From NCBI RefSeq assembly GCF_040222385.1, contig NZ_JAVKDF010000017.1:186001-250000 (forward strand): a stretch of DNA of 64,000 bases, read 5' to 3'. Below the pieces are notes generated by a model. The model worked only from the letters and a program-made list of their open reading frames with translations. It ran no database searches and was not told the DNA's origin. The first letter of the stretch is position 1. The number at the start of each line of letters is the position of its first letter. The stretch comes from Imperialibacter sp040222385. GTDB lineage: Bacteria > Bacteroidota > Bacteroidia > Cytophagales > Cyclobacteriaceae. This document shows positions 43,529 to 54,600 of this stretch, piece after piece. Made by a program: the position numbers and the translations under genes.

Positions 43529-45016
43529 AATCATTTGAGAATACTGATCGAACAGAGACAAGATGTCGGCAACGTAATTGACCGGCTCGGCTCCACGGCA
43601 GTAGCCAAATTCGGCCACGGGATCATTAAAATAATTCGGTTCTGACTTTTTAAGAAGATACTCCGAAACATCGTTCCAGCTAGTAGCATCTCCATGATAC
43701 TTCTCAGTGAGCTTAACCGCATCTATCACATGGCCCTGGCCAACATTATACGATGCCAATACAAACTTTATCCGCTCCTTTTTATCGGGAATGCGCTTAG
43801 TCCACAATTTATCCAGCCATAGCAAGTACTTAACTCCTGCGTTGATACTCTGAGTGGGATCTGTCAGGTCTTTTGCTCCATAAAGCTCGCCAGTGTCAGG
43901 CACCAACTGCATGAGTCCGACAGCCCCAGCCCACGATTTTGCTTTGGGTTTAAACTGAGACTCCTTAAATACCATTGCAGCCAGCAGCTTCCAATCCCAG
44001 CCCAGTTCATGAGAAGCTGCTTTAATTTCCTCATCGTAAGGAGAAATGGTGTTGCTGTTCAGGTTAGAAAAGTCACTTTGAGCCAGCAATGTATATGTCT
44101 TCGTGTTCTTGAAATACCGGTTATAAATAACATAGTAATCGGCCGTTTTCCGCATATCATCGATCCAAAGGTTCAAAGACTCCTGCAGCTGGCTTGCGTT
44201 TTTTCTTACACCCCAGGCTATTTGCTGCGGCAGGCTAATAGCGGTATTGACGTCGAGAATAGGGAAATAAGTGGCGTTGAGCAGGGCAACATTCTCTTCT
44301 GCAACCGTGTATTGAATTTTGCCTGTAGCCACCTCATGAATCAGGTTCTCCGTCGTCTGCTCGGCGAAAGCCGGAACAAGCACAATGTCGCCACCAATTT
44401 CGTCGCTTAGGTTCTCCAGCCGGCTTATGTATGACGATCCCTTGCGCACAACAACCTCTTTGCCAATGAGGTCGACTGGGTTCGTCAAAAGCTGATCCTC
44501 AATCTCATGAAGCTTCATCTGGTACCAATTTTCAGGCTTTCGTTGTATAAGCACCAGCCTTACAAGGTTGTGGTAGTGTGTAAACGCAATCCTTTCCTTT
44601 CTTTCTTTTGTAACTGTGAGGTTGTAGGCAAGAATATCTCCTTCCCCGCTGTTGAGCTTCCTGAAGCTTTCTTCCAGATCCTGAGAAATGATGAACTGTA
44701 GCCTCACTCCTATGGATCTGGCGTACCTTCGCAGCAGTTCATAATCATAGCCCATGGGCTGGCCTTTATATATAAAGTAGCTTGTCGAACTGTTTTCGAT
44801 GATGACTTTCAACAATCCCCTGGCCATGATCTTGTCAAGGTCGAGGTTGGCTACTTCTTCGGTCGCTTTCTTATTCTTGTCAATGGCTTTCGAATCAGAA
44901 GAAGTCCTGCCGCATCCAGCAAAAAGACACAGGGAGAAGCAAAGGAGCAATCGATAGTGAATGCTAAATGTGCGTAGGCACAACAGCGTTATCAGGGTAC
45001 GTTTGCAAAGAAACAT
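43520..45016 (-). CDS. mltF: MltF-like membrane-bound lytic transglycosylase
   Basis: The 498-residue lipoprotein (FAGC signal at about residue 35) has an N-terminal periplasmic solute-binding type 3 domain (about 60-300; MGYDYELLRRYAR) and a C-terminal SLT lytic transglycosylase domain (about 330-470). The catalytic glutamate is in VFKESQF, followed by WAGAVGLMQLVP and the ASYNVGQGHV segment. MltF cleaves peptidoglycan glycan strands, with the binding domain sensing muropeptides. It is a single gene, convergent with the carotenoid desaturase. Confidence 0.95.
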   Translation of the reverse strand: MFLCKRTLITLLCLRTFSIHYRLLLCFSLCLFAGCGRTSSDSKAIDKNKKATEEVANLDLDKIMARGLLKVIIENSSTSYFIYKGQPMGYDYELLRRYARSIGVRLQFIISQDLEESFRKLNSGEGDILAYNLTVTKERKERIAFTHYHNLVRLVLIQRKPENWYQMKLHEIEDQLLTNPVDLIGKEVVVRKGSSYISRLENLSDEIGGDIVLVPAFAEQTTENLIHEVATGKIQYTVAEENVALLNATYFPILDVNTAISLPQQIAWGVRKNASQLQESLNLWIDDMRKTADYYVIYNRYFKNTKTYTLLAQSDFSNLNSNTISPYDEEIKAASHELGWDWKLLAAMVFKESQFKPKAKSWAGAVGLMQLVPDTGELYGAKDLTDPTQSINAGVKYLLWLDKLWTKRIPDKKERIKFVLASYNVGQGHVIDAVKLTEKYHGDATSWNDVSEYLLKKSEPNYFNDPVAEFGYCRGAEPVNYVADILSLFDQYSQMISV

Positions 45017-45101
45017 ATCCTAAAATAGGCTTTTTTTGGTAAAAAGCTAGTTTTGATTTCTAAAGACACAGGAAGGGAGGTCACGCCACCCTTTCTGCAA
45101 C

Positions 45102-46430
45102 CTACTCTGAGAACGTCGTGATCAGGCTCCCGCTCAGCCTGAGCAGCTCAATTTCAGCCAGCTTTGTTGAGAAGGCGGCATTGATAAGACGGCTCTCAGC
45201 CTGTACGGCGTTTATTTGTGCTTCTCTTAGCTCCAAAGGCGTATAATTACCAAGCTGATATCTCTCCAACGCAATGCTTTCATTTTCTCGGGCGACCTCG
45301 AGATTTTGCCGTTCAATATTAATAAGGTCCAGGCTTGTGATGTACCTATTGTACATCTTGTTAATGTCGGCTTCAAGAGACAATCTCAAATCTGCTATTG
45401 AGTATTCTGCCGTCTCCATTAGCACCTTTGCGTTCTGCACTCTTCGGTTAAGATTAAAGCCATTGAAGATATTTACGCTTGCAGTCACCCCGTAGTTAAA
45501 ACCATTCGTTCTGGTCAGCGCAGCAAAGCCAACCTGCGAACTGCTATTGCCTTTTGAATATGCTGTAGTTAGAGAGACAATTGGGAATCGATCACTTTTC
45601 AATTCCCTCATTTGTAAGTGAGCAATGTTCAGTTGTCTTTGCGACTGAAGCAAAGAAGGGTTCTTCATGTTTGCCGATTCAAGCAGCTCGCCCAAAACCA
45701 AATTTTCGTTGATATCAATCGTTTGGTCAACTTCAACGCCTGCCTCGATTTCTCTTGCCAGTACTCTGTTAAGATCTACCTTGGCTTGGTATAGCAACTG
45801 TTCCTCATTGATCAACAAAGTTTTGTCGGTATTGAAGTCGACTTGAGCAGCTAGGAACTCAACCTTGCTCGCTTTACCTATTTCATATTTATTCTGAGCT
45901 ATCTCAAGCCTTCTTTCGGATAGCTGCAACGAGTTGTTTAGCACCTTTATTCGCTCCACTTCCAGGGCTACAGTATAGTAAGTGGACAGCACTTCTGCTA
46001 CTGTGTTCTCCATTGTCACTTTCATCAACAAGTTGCTGGCTTCGTTCTGCTGCCCCAACCTGTCATAGGCATAAAACATTCCTAATCCATCGAAAACAAC
46101 CCAGTTAAATGAGGCACCTATACTAGCCTGCTCCGACTTTGCCCCCTGAATATCAACTATTGTCCGGTTCGCATCGTTTCGCTCCTGATAAGTATCATTG
46201 GATGCAAAGTTTTTAAATGCTGTAACTCCAACAGTCGGTAAAAACCCAGCATTGCCCCTTGTAACATCATTTTCAGAAATTTCCCGGGTATTGTCAGCTA
46301 TTTTAATGTTGTAGTTGCTTTCGAGCGCTATCCTTACCGCCTCTGGCAGGCTCATTATGTCCTGAGACATCAAGCTCTCTGATAGCAGCAGCGCACCCAG
46401 AACGAAAAACGCAATCCTCACTTTGTTCAT
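45102..46430 (-). CDS. TolC-family outer-membrane efflux protein
   Basis: The 442-residue protein has a signal peptide (LLLSESLMSQD), and the repeated long-helix architecture of TolC proteins with characteristic segments such as SLPEAVRIALESNYNIKIA and the second-half equivalent around LGNYTPLELREAQ. It would form the trimeric exit duct of the RND pump encoded just upstream (15-bp gap). The gene is third in an operon whose first gene is the periplasmic adaptor. Confidence 0.95.
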   Translation of the reverse strand: MNKVRIAFFVLGALLLSESLMSQDIMSLPEAVRIALESNYNIKIADNTREISENDVTRGNAGFLPTVGVTAFKNFASNDTYQERNDANRTIVDIQGAKSEQASIGASFNWVVFDGLGMFYAYDRLGQQNEASNLLMKVTMENTVAEVLSTYYTVALEVERIKVLNNSLQLSERRLEIAQNKYEIGKASKVEFLAAQVDFNTDKTLLINEEQLLYQAKVDLNRVLAREIEAGVEVDQTIDINENLVLGELLESANMKNPSLLQSQRQLNIAHLQMRELKSDRFPIVSLTTAYSKGNSSSQVGFAALTRTNGFNYGVTASVNIFNGFNLNRRVQNAKVLMETAEYSIADLRLSLEADINKMYNRYITSLDLINIERQNLEVARENESIALERYQLGNYTPLELREAQINAVQAESRLINAAFSTKLAEIELLRLSGSLITTFSE

Positions 46431-46445
46431 ATTATTATTTAAAAA

Positions 46446-49400
46446 TTAAAATCTAGCCATTCGTTTTTCCTTGCCAGAGATATAGACGTACATGGCAGGT
46501 ATTACATAAAGGGTGAGTATTGTAGCAAATAATAGTCCTCCAATGATGGCGATACCCATCGACACACGGCTTTCTGAGCCTGCACCAAGTGCCAATGCAA
46601 TTGGCAGAATACCCAGGATAGTCGAAAGACTCGTCATAAGAATGGGGCGGAATCTTTGCTGTGCCGCACCCACTATGGCTTCTGTCACCGGCATGTCATG
46701 GGCTTTGCGCTGGTTGGCAAATTCTACTATAAGGATACCATTCTTTGTTACCAAGCCAATCAGCATGATGATACCTATCTGGCTGAAAATGTTAAGTGTC
46801 TGGTCAAAGTACCATAGCGATAGAAATGCTCCTGCAATTGCCATTGGCACTGTAAGCATAATGATAAAAGGGTCTCTGAAGCTTTCAAACTGAGCCGCCA
46901 GCACCAGGTAAATCAAAATAAGAGCAAATATAAAAGCGAAGTACAAACTTGAAGAGGAGTCTCTGAACTCTGCCGAAGGGCCCGACAGCTCTGTTTGAAA
47001 AGTGCCGTCAAGAACACGGGCTGCAATGGCATCCATAGCATCAATTCCATCCTTGATTGTGTAGCCGGGCACCAACGATGCTGATACAGTTGCAGACACA
47101 AATCTGTTGTAGCGATAGAGTTGAGGTGGTGTGCTTTGCTCAGTAATCTTTACCAGGTTATCCATCTGGATAAGGTCTCCTACCTGGTTCTTTACATAAA
47201 GTGCCTTCAGGTCTAGTGGGTCGTTGCGATCTTCTCTGTCCACCTGCCCTATTATTTGGTACTGCTTTCCGTCTTTGATGAAATAACCAAACCTGGAACC
47301 GCTCAATCCAAGTTGGAGCGTTTGAGCGACATCCCGGATCGATACATTCAAACTACGGGCCTTGTCACGGTCTATTTCTATGTTGATCTCAGGCTTTGTA
47401 AATTTCAGGTCGAGATCAACAAAATCGAAATGCTCGTCGTCAGTTGCGGCATCGACAAAGGCTGGCAACACTTCTTTCAATTTCTCAATGGTAGTAGCCT
47501 GTATCACATACTGGACAGGTAGTCCGCCCCTTCTGTTACCTATCGATTGGCTTTGAGAAACAAAAGAACGGGCTTCTGTCATTCTCATAACCAATGGGCT
47601 GATAGCATTCACCACATCCTGCTGTGACCGGGTTCTCTCCGACGGGTCGACCATCATCACCCTCACATTTCCAGAATTCACGGATCCCGATGATCCAAAG
47701 CTCGGACTGGTCATGCTTATGAGCGCCTCTTTTTCAGGCACTGCCTCACTGATCAACGCAAGCATCTTATCAAGGTAGGCGTCCATATACTCGAAGGTGG
47801 CTCCCTCCGGGCCGGTGCTGTTAATCCTGAACTCACCCCGGTCTTCCATGGGAGACAGCTCGCTTTGGATATTATTATTGAGCAGGTAAATGCCCCCAAA
47901 AGAAAGTACGAGAATGACCAAAGCGAGCCATTTACGAGCCATAAAGTTTTCAAGCGACTTGTTGTAGCCTTCGTTCATCCAATCGAAGAATGGCTCCGTC
48001 ACTCGATACAGCCACTGCTTTTTCTCTCTTTTCTTAAGAATTTTGGTAGAGAGCATTGGCGTAAGCGTAAGGGCAACAAACGACGATATTATTACCGCCC
48101 CTGCCACGACGATGCCAAACTCCCTGAAAAGTCGGCCTGTGAGCCCGTCAAGAAACACAACAGGCATAAACACCGCCACCAAAGCCACGGTGGTGGAGAT
48201 AACAGCGAAGAATATCTCTGTCGAGCCCTTTAGTCCGGCCTCCAGCGGCGACATCCCATCTTCTATCTTGGTGTAAATATTCTCCAACACCACAATTGTG
48301 TCATCCACCACGAGTCCTATTGACAGCACGATGCCGAGAAGCGTAAGTACGTTGATGGTGAACCCGGCAAGGTACATGATGAAGAAAGTACCTATCAGGG
48401 AAATTGGGATGGTGGCGACAGGAATTAGCGTGGTTCGCCAATCACGCAGGAAAGCGAAAATGATCAACACCACCAGCACAAAAGCCATGAAAATAGTCTC
48501 CTGCACCTCAGTAATAGATTGCCTCACATACTCCGTGACATCAAACCCGATTCCGAGTTCAATATCGGCGGGGAGATCCTTCTTGATAAACTCCAGCCTG
48601 CGGTAAAACTCGTCTACAATCTCTATGATATTAGTTCCGGGCTGTGCCTGAAGCACAACGCCAACCATGGGTACGCCATCTCTTTTAAGTATGGTTCGGT
48701 TGTTTTCTGGTCCCAGCTCAGCTCTCCCAACATCCTGAAAACGTACAACATTGTTGTCGTCCTCTTTGACAATAAGTTGGTTGAATTCTTCTGGCGTGGA
48801 AATGCGGCCCATGGTTCTCACCGTGAGTTCCATGTTGGTGCCTTCTACCAGTCCCGAAGGAAGTTCGACGTTGTCACGTGTAACTGCATTCAGCACCTCC
48901 AATGGCGTAAGTGAGTAAGCCGCCAGCTTGGCTGGATCCATCCAAAGTCTCATAGAATAGCGGCGCTCACCCCAAATCTGGACGGCCGCCACTCCTTTTA
49001 TCGTCTGAAGTCGCTCCTTAAAAATATTCTCTGCTACATCGGAAAGGCCCAAAAGAGTTCTTTTGTCACTTTTTACATTCAAAAAAACAAGGGGCATAGC
49101 ATCTGCATCCGCTTTTCTCACCGACGGCGGATCACAGTCGGGTGGAAGGTTTCTGGTAGCCCTCGACACCCGGTCTCTGACGTCGTTGGCGGCAGCTTCC
49201 AGGTCAATTTCCAGGTCAAACTCAACCCTGATAGAGCTGGCTCCATCCCTACTTGTGGACGTAAGACTTTTGATACCGGCGATTCCGTTGATCGACTCTT
49301 CCAGGGGCTCGGTGATCTGCGACTCAATGATGCTCGCATTGGCTCCGGTGTAAGAGGTGCTTACTGAGATAATAGGCGGATCGACACTAGGATACTCTCT

Positions 49401-49505
49401 GATGCCCAGAAAGTTGAATCCTATGATGCCAAAAATGATGATAATGATGGACATTACCACCGCCAGCACGGGTCTGTTAATACTGATGTTGGATAGACCT
49501 GCCAT
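46446..49505 (-). CDS. RND family efflux permease (HAE1-like)
   Basis: The 1019-residue protein has 12 transmembrane helices in two halves and two large periplasmic loops. The first helix region reads SINRPVLAVVMSIIIIIFG; the proton-relay acidic pair is in TM4, SIGLVVDDTIVVLENI, as in AcrB-type drug pumps. The second half repeats the pattern (GLVTKNGILIVEFANQ). It lies between adaptor and TolC genes with gaps of 12 and 15 bp. Substrate class is probably hydrophobic toxins or lipids; this is not visible in the sequence. Confidence 0.97.
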   Translation of the reverse strand: MAGLSNISINRPVLAVVMSIIIIIFGIIGFNFLGIREYPSVDPPIISVSTSYTGANASIIESQITEPLEESINGIAGIKSLTSTSRDGASSIRVEFDLEIDLEAAANDVRDRVSRATRNLPPDCDPPSVRKADADAMPLVFLNVKSDKRTLLGLSDVAENIFKERLQTIKGVAAVQIWGERRYSMRLWMDPAKLAAYSLTPLEVLNAVTRDNVELPSGLVEGTNMELTVRTMGRISTPEEFNQLIVKEDDNNVVRFQDVGRAELGPENNRTILKRDGVPMVGVVLQAQPGTNIIEIVDEFYRRLEFIKKDLPADIELGIGFDVTEYVRQSITEVQETIFMAFVLVVLIIFAFLRDWRTTLIPVATIPISLIGTFFIMYLAGFTINVLTLLGIVLSIGLVVDDTIVVLENIYTKIEDGMSPLEAGLKGSTEIFFAVISTTVALVAVFMPVVFLDGLTGRLFREFGIVVAGAVIISSFVALTLTPMLSTKILKKREKKQWLYRVTEPFFDWMNEGYNKSLENFMARKWLALVILVLSFGGIYLLNNNIQSELSPMEDRGEFRINSTGPEGATFEYMDAYLDKMLALISEAVPEKEALISMTSPSFGSSGSVNSGNVRVMMVDPSERTRSQQDVVNAISPLVMRMTEARSFVSQSQSIGNRRGGLPVQYVIQATTIEKLKEVLPAFVDAATDDEHFDFVDLDLKFTKPEINIEIDRDKARSLNVSIRDVAQTLQLGLSGSRFGYFIKDGKQYQIIGQVDREDRNDPLDLKALYVKNQVGDLIQMDNLVKITEQSTPPQLYRYNRFVSATVSASLVPGYTIKDGIDAMDAIAARVLDGTFQTELSGPSAEFRDSSSSLYFAFIFALILIYLVLAAQFESFRDPFIIMLTVPMAIAGAFLSLWYFDQTLNIFSQIGIIMLIGLVTKNGILIVEFANQRKAHDMPVTEAIVGAAQQRFRPILMTSLSTILGILPIALALGAGSESRVSMGIAIIGGLLFATILTLYVIPAMYVYISGKEKRMARF

Positions 49506-49517
49506 AGTTTTAATGTT

Positions 49518-50591
49518 TTAGTTAAAATCCGTGATCTCCACAACAGAATTCGGGCGAATCTGGAGTAGCCCTGAAGTGATCACTGTGTCGCCTTCCTTAA
49601 TGCCCTCAATTATTTCAATGCTGTTGGCAGTACGTATACCTATTGTAACGGGCTGCTCAACCACTTTTCCTCCTCTCTCAAGGAACACTTTATGGCCAGC
49701 CAGGTCATTTACCACTGCTATAGACGGCACCATTAACGCATTGTCCTTGTGGTTCAATACTACCTCCACCCTCGTAAACAACCCCGGAAACAGTTCACCT
49801 TTGGAGTTGTCGCTGGTTGCCCTTATCCTCATGGTTCTGGTAGCCTGGTCAATTTGTGGCTCAACAGCGTAAACAGTACCCTGATAGGTCTTATCGGAAG
49901 CGTCGGTAGTAAAGAAAATCGGGTCGCCGTCATTTATCACTGTTCCATACTTTCCAGGAATTGAAAACTCTACCTTGATGGGATTGATGTTAATTAAACT
50001 TGCAATGCGGGAGCTTGAGTTGATGAAGGCTCCATCACTGATGTACCTCAAGCCAATAGTACCATTGAACGGTGCCCTGATCTTGCTTTTTGCAATTTGA
50101 GCTTCCAGCACTTTGATGTCGGCGGACGCTGTGTTTAACTCAGTCAATGCCACGTCGTACTCCTCCTGGCTAATTGCTTCCTTTTCAAGCAGCTGACGTT
50201 GGCGATATTCACTGGTCTCTCTCAGCTTCTTCGAGAATTTCAATTTCTCCAACTGGGCCTCCTGGTCTTCTGTATTTAAAGTCAGCAGCAGGTCTCCCTT
50301 TTTTACCTTAGATCCTTCTTTGAAATAAATTTTTTGCACAACTCCAGATACTTCGGACGCAATCTCTACCGCCTCATTGGCGATAAGAGCACCTGTAATA
50401 ACCAGTTTATCATCAAGAGCCTCTGGCTTCATGACTATGGCTGTCACTGGCAACGCCCCACCTGAGGACCTTGTCTCAGTCTGAGCAACTTCTTCACCCT
50501 GGGAAATAAAATGCAACTTTCGGTCGGCCAGATACACCAAAACAACCAATACCATTACATAAAATAGTACCCTTCTAACTGTTTTCTTCAT
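49518..50591 (-). CDS. RND periplasmic adaptor (membrane fusion protein)
   Basis: The 357-residue adaptor has an N-terminal anchor (RRVLFYVMVLVVLVYLAD), a biotinyl-lipoyl-like half (EVSGVVQKIYFKEGSKVKKG), an alpha hairpin (about 115-150) and the second lipoyl half AKSKIRAPFNGTIG, then a beta-barrel and membrane-proximal domain. I use the ATG at 50591: a -7 box at 50653-50646 on this strand puts the transcript start near 50639, downstream of the longer in-frame start at 50660. It is the first gene of the pump operon. Confidence 0.94.
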   Translation of the reverse strand: MKKTVRRVLFYVMVLVVLVYLADRKLHFISQGEEVAQTETRSSGGALPVTAIVMKPEALDDKLVITGALIANEAVEIASEVSGVVQKIYFKEGSKVKKGDLLLTLNTEDQEAQLEKLKFSKKLRETSEYRQRQLLEKEAISQEEYDVALTELNTASADIKVLEAQIAKSKIRAPFNGTIGLRYISDGAFINSSSRIASLININPIKVEFSIPGKYGTVINDGDPIFFTTDASDKTYQGTVYAVEPQIDQATRTMRIRATSDNSKGELFPGLFTRVEVVLNHKDNALMVPSIAVVNDLAGHKVFLERGGKVVEQPVTIGIRTANSIEIIEGIKEGDTVITSGLLQIRPNSVVEITDFN

Positions 50592-50645
50592 ACGTTTGGT
50601 TGATAGAACGATCCGTTTTTGCGGATTTCTATTTTTCGGAAATGA

Positions 50646-50679
50646 CAAAATTACACTCAAAAAACGGCGTGCATTGCAA
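50646..50679 (-). promoter_or_regulatory. Promoter of the RND operon (TTG, 23 bp, TAATTTTG)
   Basis: On the minus strand TAATTTTG (50653-50646) fits TAnnTTTG and TTG lies 23 bp upstream (50679-50677). The transcript would start near 50639, about 48 nt before the adaptor ATG. Confidence 0.5.
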
Positions 50680-50734
50680 TTTGTTTGTTGTTTGTGGCAA
50701 GCGGGGTGAAGGGTAAATAAATGGTGTTAAAGGC

Positions 50735-51544
50735 TCAGTAACCTGTGACCGCTCGTGTATTGCCAGCTGAATAATGAATGAACCTGATCGATTCCCTGTT
50801 GAATATGTCGGCTTGGTCGACATTACAGACATGTCCTGCATTTTGAATAACAGTAAGAAACGCAAATTTGTGCTCCACTATTATTTTTTTCACCGGAGCA
50901 AGAAAAATGTAATCTTCGGCGCCCATTAGGTAGAGGACAGGAATGGGTAATTCTTTTTCGTGGAAGTATCTCAAAATTGGGTTCAACTCATTTATCAACC
51001 GGAACCACCGTTTTGTTTCTTTTTTATAAAGCTTTCTCGCCTCCTTGATAAATAAAGACCTTGACTCGGCGTGACTTTTTCGTGGCATCATAATCCATGC
51101 AAAGAGCTGATATAACCAAATGAACGGCAGTATATTTTTCAACCTATTGCCTGTTGATACCAGAAATCGTGCCCTAAGATCAAGCCGTGTCACGGCTCCA
51201 CCCAGCACCATCGATTTCACTCTGCCAGGCGCCATTTCAGCAAGAGTTCGAATGAGAATAGTGCCAAGCGAAATGCCTATAAAATGTGCTTTTTCGACCC
51301 TTAGGTGATCCATCACCTCCAGCACGTCCCGACTGATACTTTCAAATGAATAGTCTTCTTTGATGTAGGCTTTCAAAAGATCTCTTGACTTACCATGGCC
51401 TCTTAAGTCAAGAAGGAGTACATTAAAATGCTCCTTGTATTCCCTTACCTGCTTGAACCAAATGGTGGAACTACCGCCAGCACCATGAATAAAGATCGTC
51501 CATTCTTTTGATGAAGGATGTAAGAGGCATTTGTGATACAACAT
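50735..51544 (-). CDS. Alpha/beta hydrolase
   Basis: The 269-residue protein has HGAGGSSTIWF (oxyanion region), DLRGHGKS after strand 4, the nucleophile GISLGTILIRTL, a cap domain (about 135-200), the acid in LMGAEDYIFLAPV and the catalytic histidine in VIQNAGHVCNVDQ. It starts MLYHKCLLHPS, my preferred start; a 12-residue longer form from 51580 is possible. There is no signal peptide. It is upstream of, and on the same strand as, the RND adaptor gene, with 140 bp and a separate promoter between them, so linkage is uncertain. Confidence 0.88.
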   Translation of the reverse strand: MLYHKCLLHPSSKEWTIFIHGAGGSSTIWFKQVREYKEHFNVLLLDLRGHGKSRDLLKAYIKEDYSFESISRDVLEVMDHLRVEKAHFIGISLGTILIRTLAEMAPGRVKSMVLGGAVTRLDLRARFLVSTGNRLKNILPFIWLYQLFAWIMMPRKSHAESRSLFIKEARKLYKKETKRWFRLINELNPILRYFHEKELPIPVLYLMGAEDYIFLAPVKKIIVEHKFAFLTVIQNAGHVCNVDQADIFNRESIRFIHYSAGNTRAVTGY

Positions 51545-51603
51545 TGATAACCAAGTGAATTCAATTAACTCTGAATGCATTCAGATTGTTGTTGCGGCAG
51601 CAT

Positions 51604-51630
51604 AAAAAAAGGCCCTTTTCGGGCCTTTTT
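51604..51630 (-). terminator. Intrinsic terminator after the TonB receptor gene
   Basis: AAAAAGGCCC/GGGCCTTTTT arms (51606-51615 and 51621-51630) with a 5-nt loop form a symmetric hairpin with T-rich ends on both strands. On the minus strand it lies 24 bp after the receptor stop. Confidence 0.9.
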
Positions 51631-51653
51631 CATATATCGTATGATGAAGTAAA

Positions 51654-54600
51654 TTATTTAAATATATATCTCAGGCCAATCTGCATCTGCCAGCGGGAAC
51701 TCTGGAAACCAGAGTCATCAATTTGCCATGGCTGGTAGTCTGCACCTTTCCGGTATGTAAAGTTTGGCACTGTTTGCGCCGCATCAGCCCATCCTTCAAA
51801 TCTAAGCAATTCTGCACTTTGGAAGTTGCCTCCATCGCTCACAAAATATCTTCTACCCCAATCCTGATTGATGAGATTTGTTATGTTGAAAATGTCAAGT
51901 GATACCTGGAGGGTATTCCTTTTACCAGAGGCTGTTTGAATATAGAAATCCTGTAAGAATCTGAAGTCAACTACTCCCTCGAAAGGTGATCTGCTTTGAT
52001 TTCTGTCAGCATATTCACCTCTGTGCTCGCTGAGATACTTATCAGATTTGATGAATGCATCCAAATCGGCCCATTGCTCAGCGGGAGACACCGTGTAACT
52101 TGAGGTAGAAACCAAGTTGATATCACTTTGAGTAGCAGGGATATAAACCAAGCTTCTTTCTCTTGAATCTTCCCTGGTCAAGTTACCACTGTCGTCATAT
52201 ATGTAAGAATAGGTTCTGCCCGACTGTCCGTTGTAGAACAGCGATATTTGCGAGGCACCAAACCCAAGGTATTCTTTTCGATACGAAAGTTGCGCAATAA
52301 CTCTTGACCCCATTGAGAAATCAGACCTCATGGCCTCGTCAAATACATTGCGGCCGTTCACAGAGTGAAGACCTCTCCACTGCGAAGAGTTCTGTGATGA
52401 GGTACCGTCGTAGACTGAAAAGGCATCATTCCAGGTGTAAGACAAGCTAGAGGTAAAACCGTTAGAGAACGGCTTAGCCACAGTGGCTGACAGGTTATAG
52501 GTATACCCCTTATTAGTATTAGAGGCAAGATAAATGCCTGTATACGTAGGGTCGACTGGACTAGATCTGTTGTATTTATTTCGATCATCGGGGGTACCGG
52601 ATAGCTGTGTAGCAGCCGGTCTGATGTTCAGGTTCTCATAGAAAATATTATTAAGAAACTTAGTATAAAGTGCTTCAAAGGAGCCCACCATTCCCCAGGG
52701 AAGTTTTTGATCTACTGCCAGGTTGGCCTTGAATACCTGTGGCAACTTAAAGTCAGACGCAAACAAATCTATCTGTCCTGACGGCGAACCTTGTCCGGGA
52801 GCTACGTTGCGAGGCTGGCCATCCCACTGGCTATTGAAGGGCACATTGGTCCTGAAATCTCCACCAACTGTCAATCCATTGTTGTTGTATGCACCACCTG
52901 GCCACACCAAAGGAATTCGGCTATTGAAGATTCCCAATCCACCTCGAAGCTGAGTCGACCTATCACCAGTCACATCGTAGTTAAAGCCAAACCTTGGAGC
53001 GAAAAGAATAGATGAGCCAATAAACTCACCAGTTTTCGCACCTTTCAGGTCATACCCTGCGGCCTCAATTAAGCCTGCTGTTGTTGTATTGAAAGCCGTG
53101 TTTTCAAGCGTTTCATCGCCGAAGATTGGCATATCAATGCGGAGGCCCAGCGTCAATTTCAACCTATCAGTAGCTTGAAATTCGTCCTGGCCATAAACCC
53201 CAAGCTGCATGCCACCAAATTCAGCTGCACCGGCCGAACCGTCACCAACCTTTGTGTCTACCAGAGAATAGCTGACATTGTAGTTATCGGCGTTCAGGTT
53301 ATTCATAAAGCCTGAAAGGCTGTCATAGTTGTATGATCCAAAAGCCTGGCGAATGAACAGGTTGTACGACTTATAGAATTCGTTGTGTGTGCCGATGGTG
53401 AAAGTGTGTCTTCCCTTGAAAATCTGGAAGTTATCCGTCACTGTGATCACATCTTGTTTCAACTGGTTGGCAGTTGAGAATTCTTCGCTACCAAATGCTA
53501 TTGAACCAGCGCCGTCGCTGATTCTCACAAATGGGAAGGGGTCGCCCGCCTGGTCTCTGTCGTCATTAACAAATGTGGCACCGATGGTAAGGTGGTTCGA
53601 CATGTTGCTTCCAAAATTGCTTTTCAACTCAAGCGCAGAAGAGTTGGTTGTTGAAGGGAAGTAAACAGAAGCGTTCTGGAAGTTGATTGAGGTTGTTCCC
53701 GACTGGTTAGCCTGTAGGTTTTCCGCCTTTACGTAGGAGTGGCGCACAGACAACTTATGGTTCTTGCTAAGGTTCCAATCAATCTTGGCAATCACCTTGT
53801 CGCTATTCAGGTAAGAGGCATTGTTGGTATATGTGCCCGGATCGTACCCATACTCACTTTTGAGCTTGGTAACCAACGCTTGAATGTCGGCTATTGAGGC
53901 ATCGCCAGTGTATGTAGCTGCGTTGAATGGCCTGGGTGTTTCGTCTCTCTGCATCTCGGCGTTAGCAAAGAAAAATACTTTGTTTTTCACAATTGGGCCG
54001 CCGATACGGAATCCCATAGTTTTGGCAGTGAATTCATCCAGCTGCTCTCTCTCGAAGTCCTTGTCATCCGTCGGTGTCTTTCCGGAAAGCTTTTGATTTC
54101 TTATAAAGCCATAGGCTGACCCTTCGAATTCATTTGTTCCGCTTCTTGTTACTGCATTGATGGAACCTCCGGCAAAACCAGACTGTGTTACATCAAATGG
54201 CGCAACAGCTACCTGAAACTGCTCAATGGCGTCTATTGAAATAGGAGACACTCCAGTCTGGCCACCGTTGGTTCCGCTAGCTGCAAGGCCGAAAACATCA
54301 TTGTTAACCGCTCCATCTATGTAAATAGCGTTGTAGCGGTTGTTCATTCCGGCAATTTCTATGGCGTCACCCTGAATGTTTACAAGGGGATTAAGGCGTG
54401 TGAAATCAGTAAGCGACCTTGATACGGTTGGCAGCGTGTTGATTGTTCCTTCATCAATAATTGTTGACTGACCGGTCTTGTTGCCGTCGAACACATCATT
54501 ACCACTGGCAATGATTTCCACTCCTTCGAGTTGTGTGCTTTCTTCCTCAAGAACAGATTTGATCCTGAAGGTTTGACCAAGCGTAAGAAATACGCCAGAC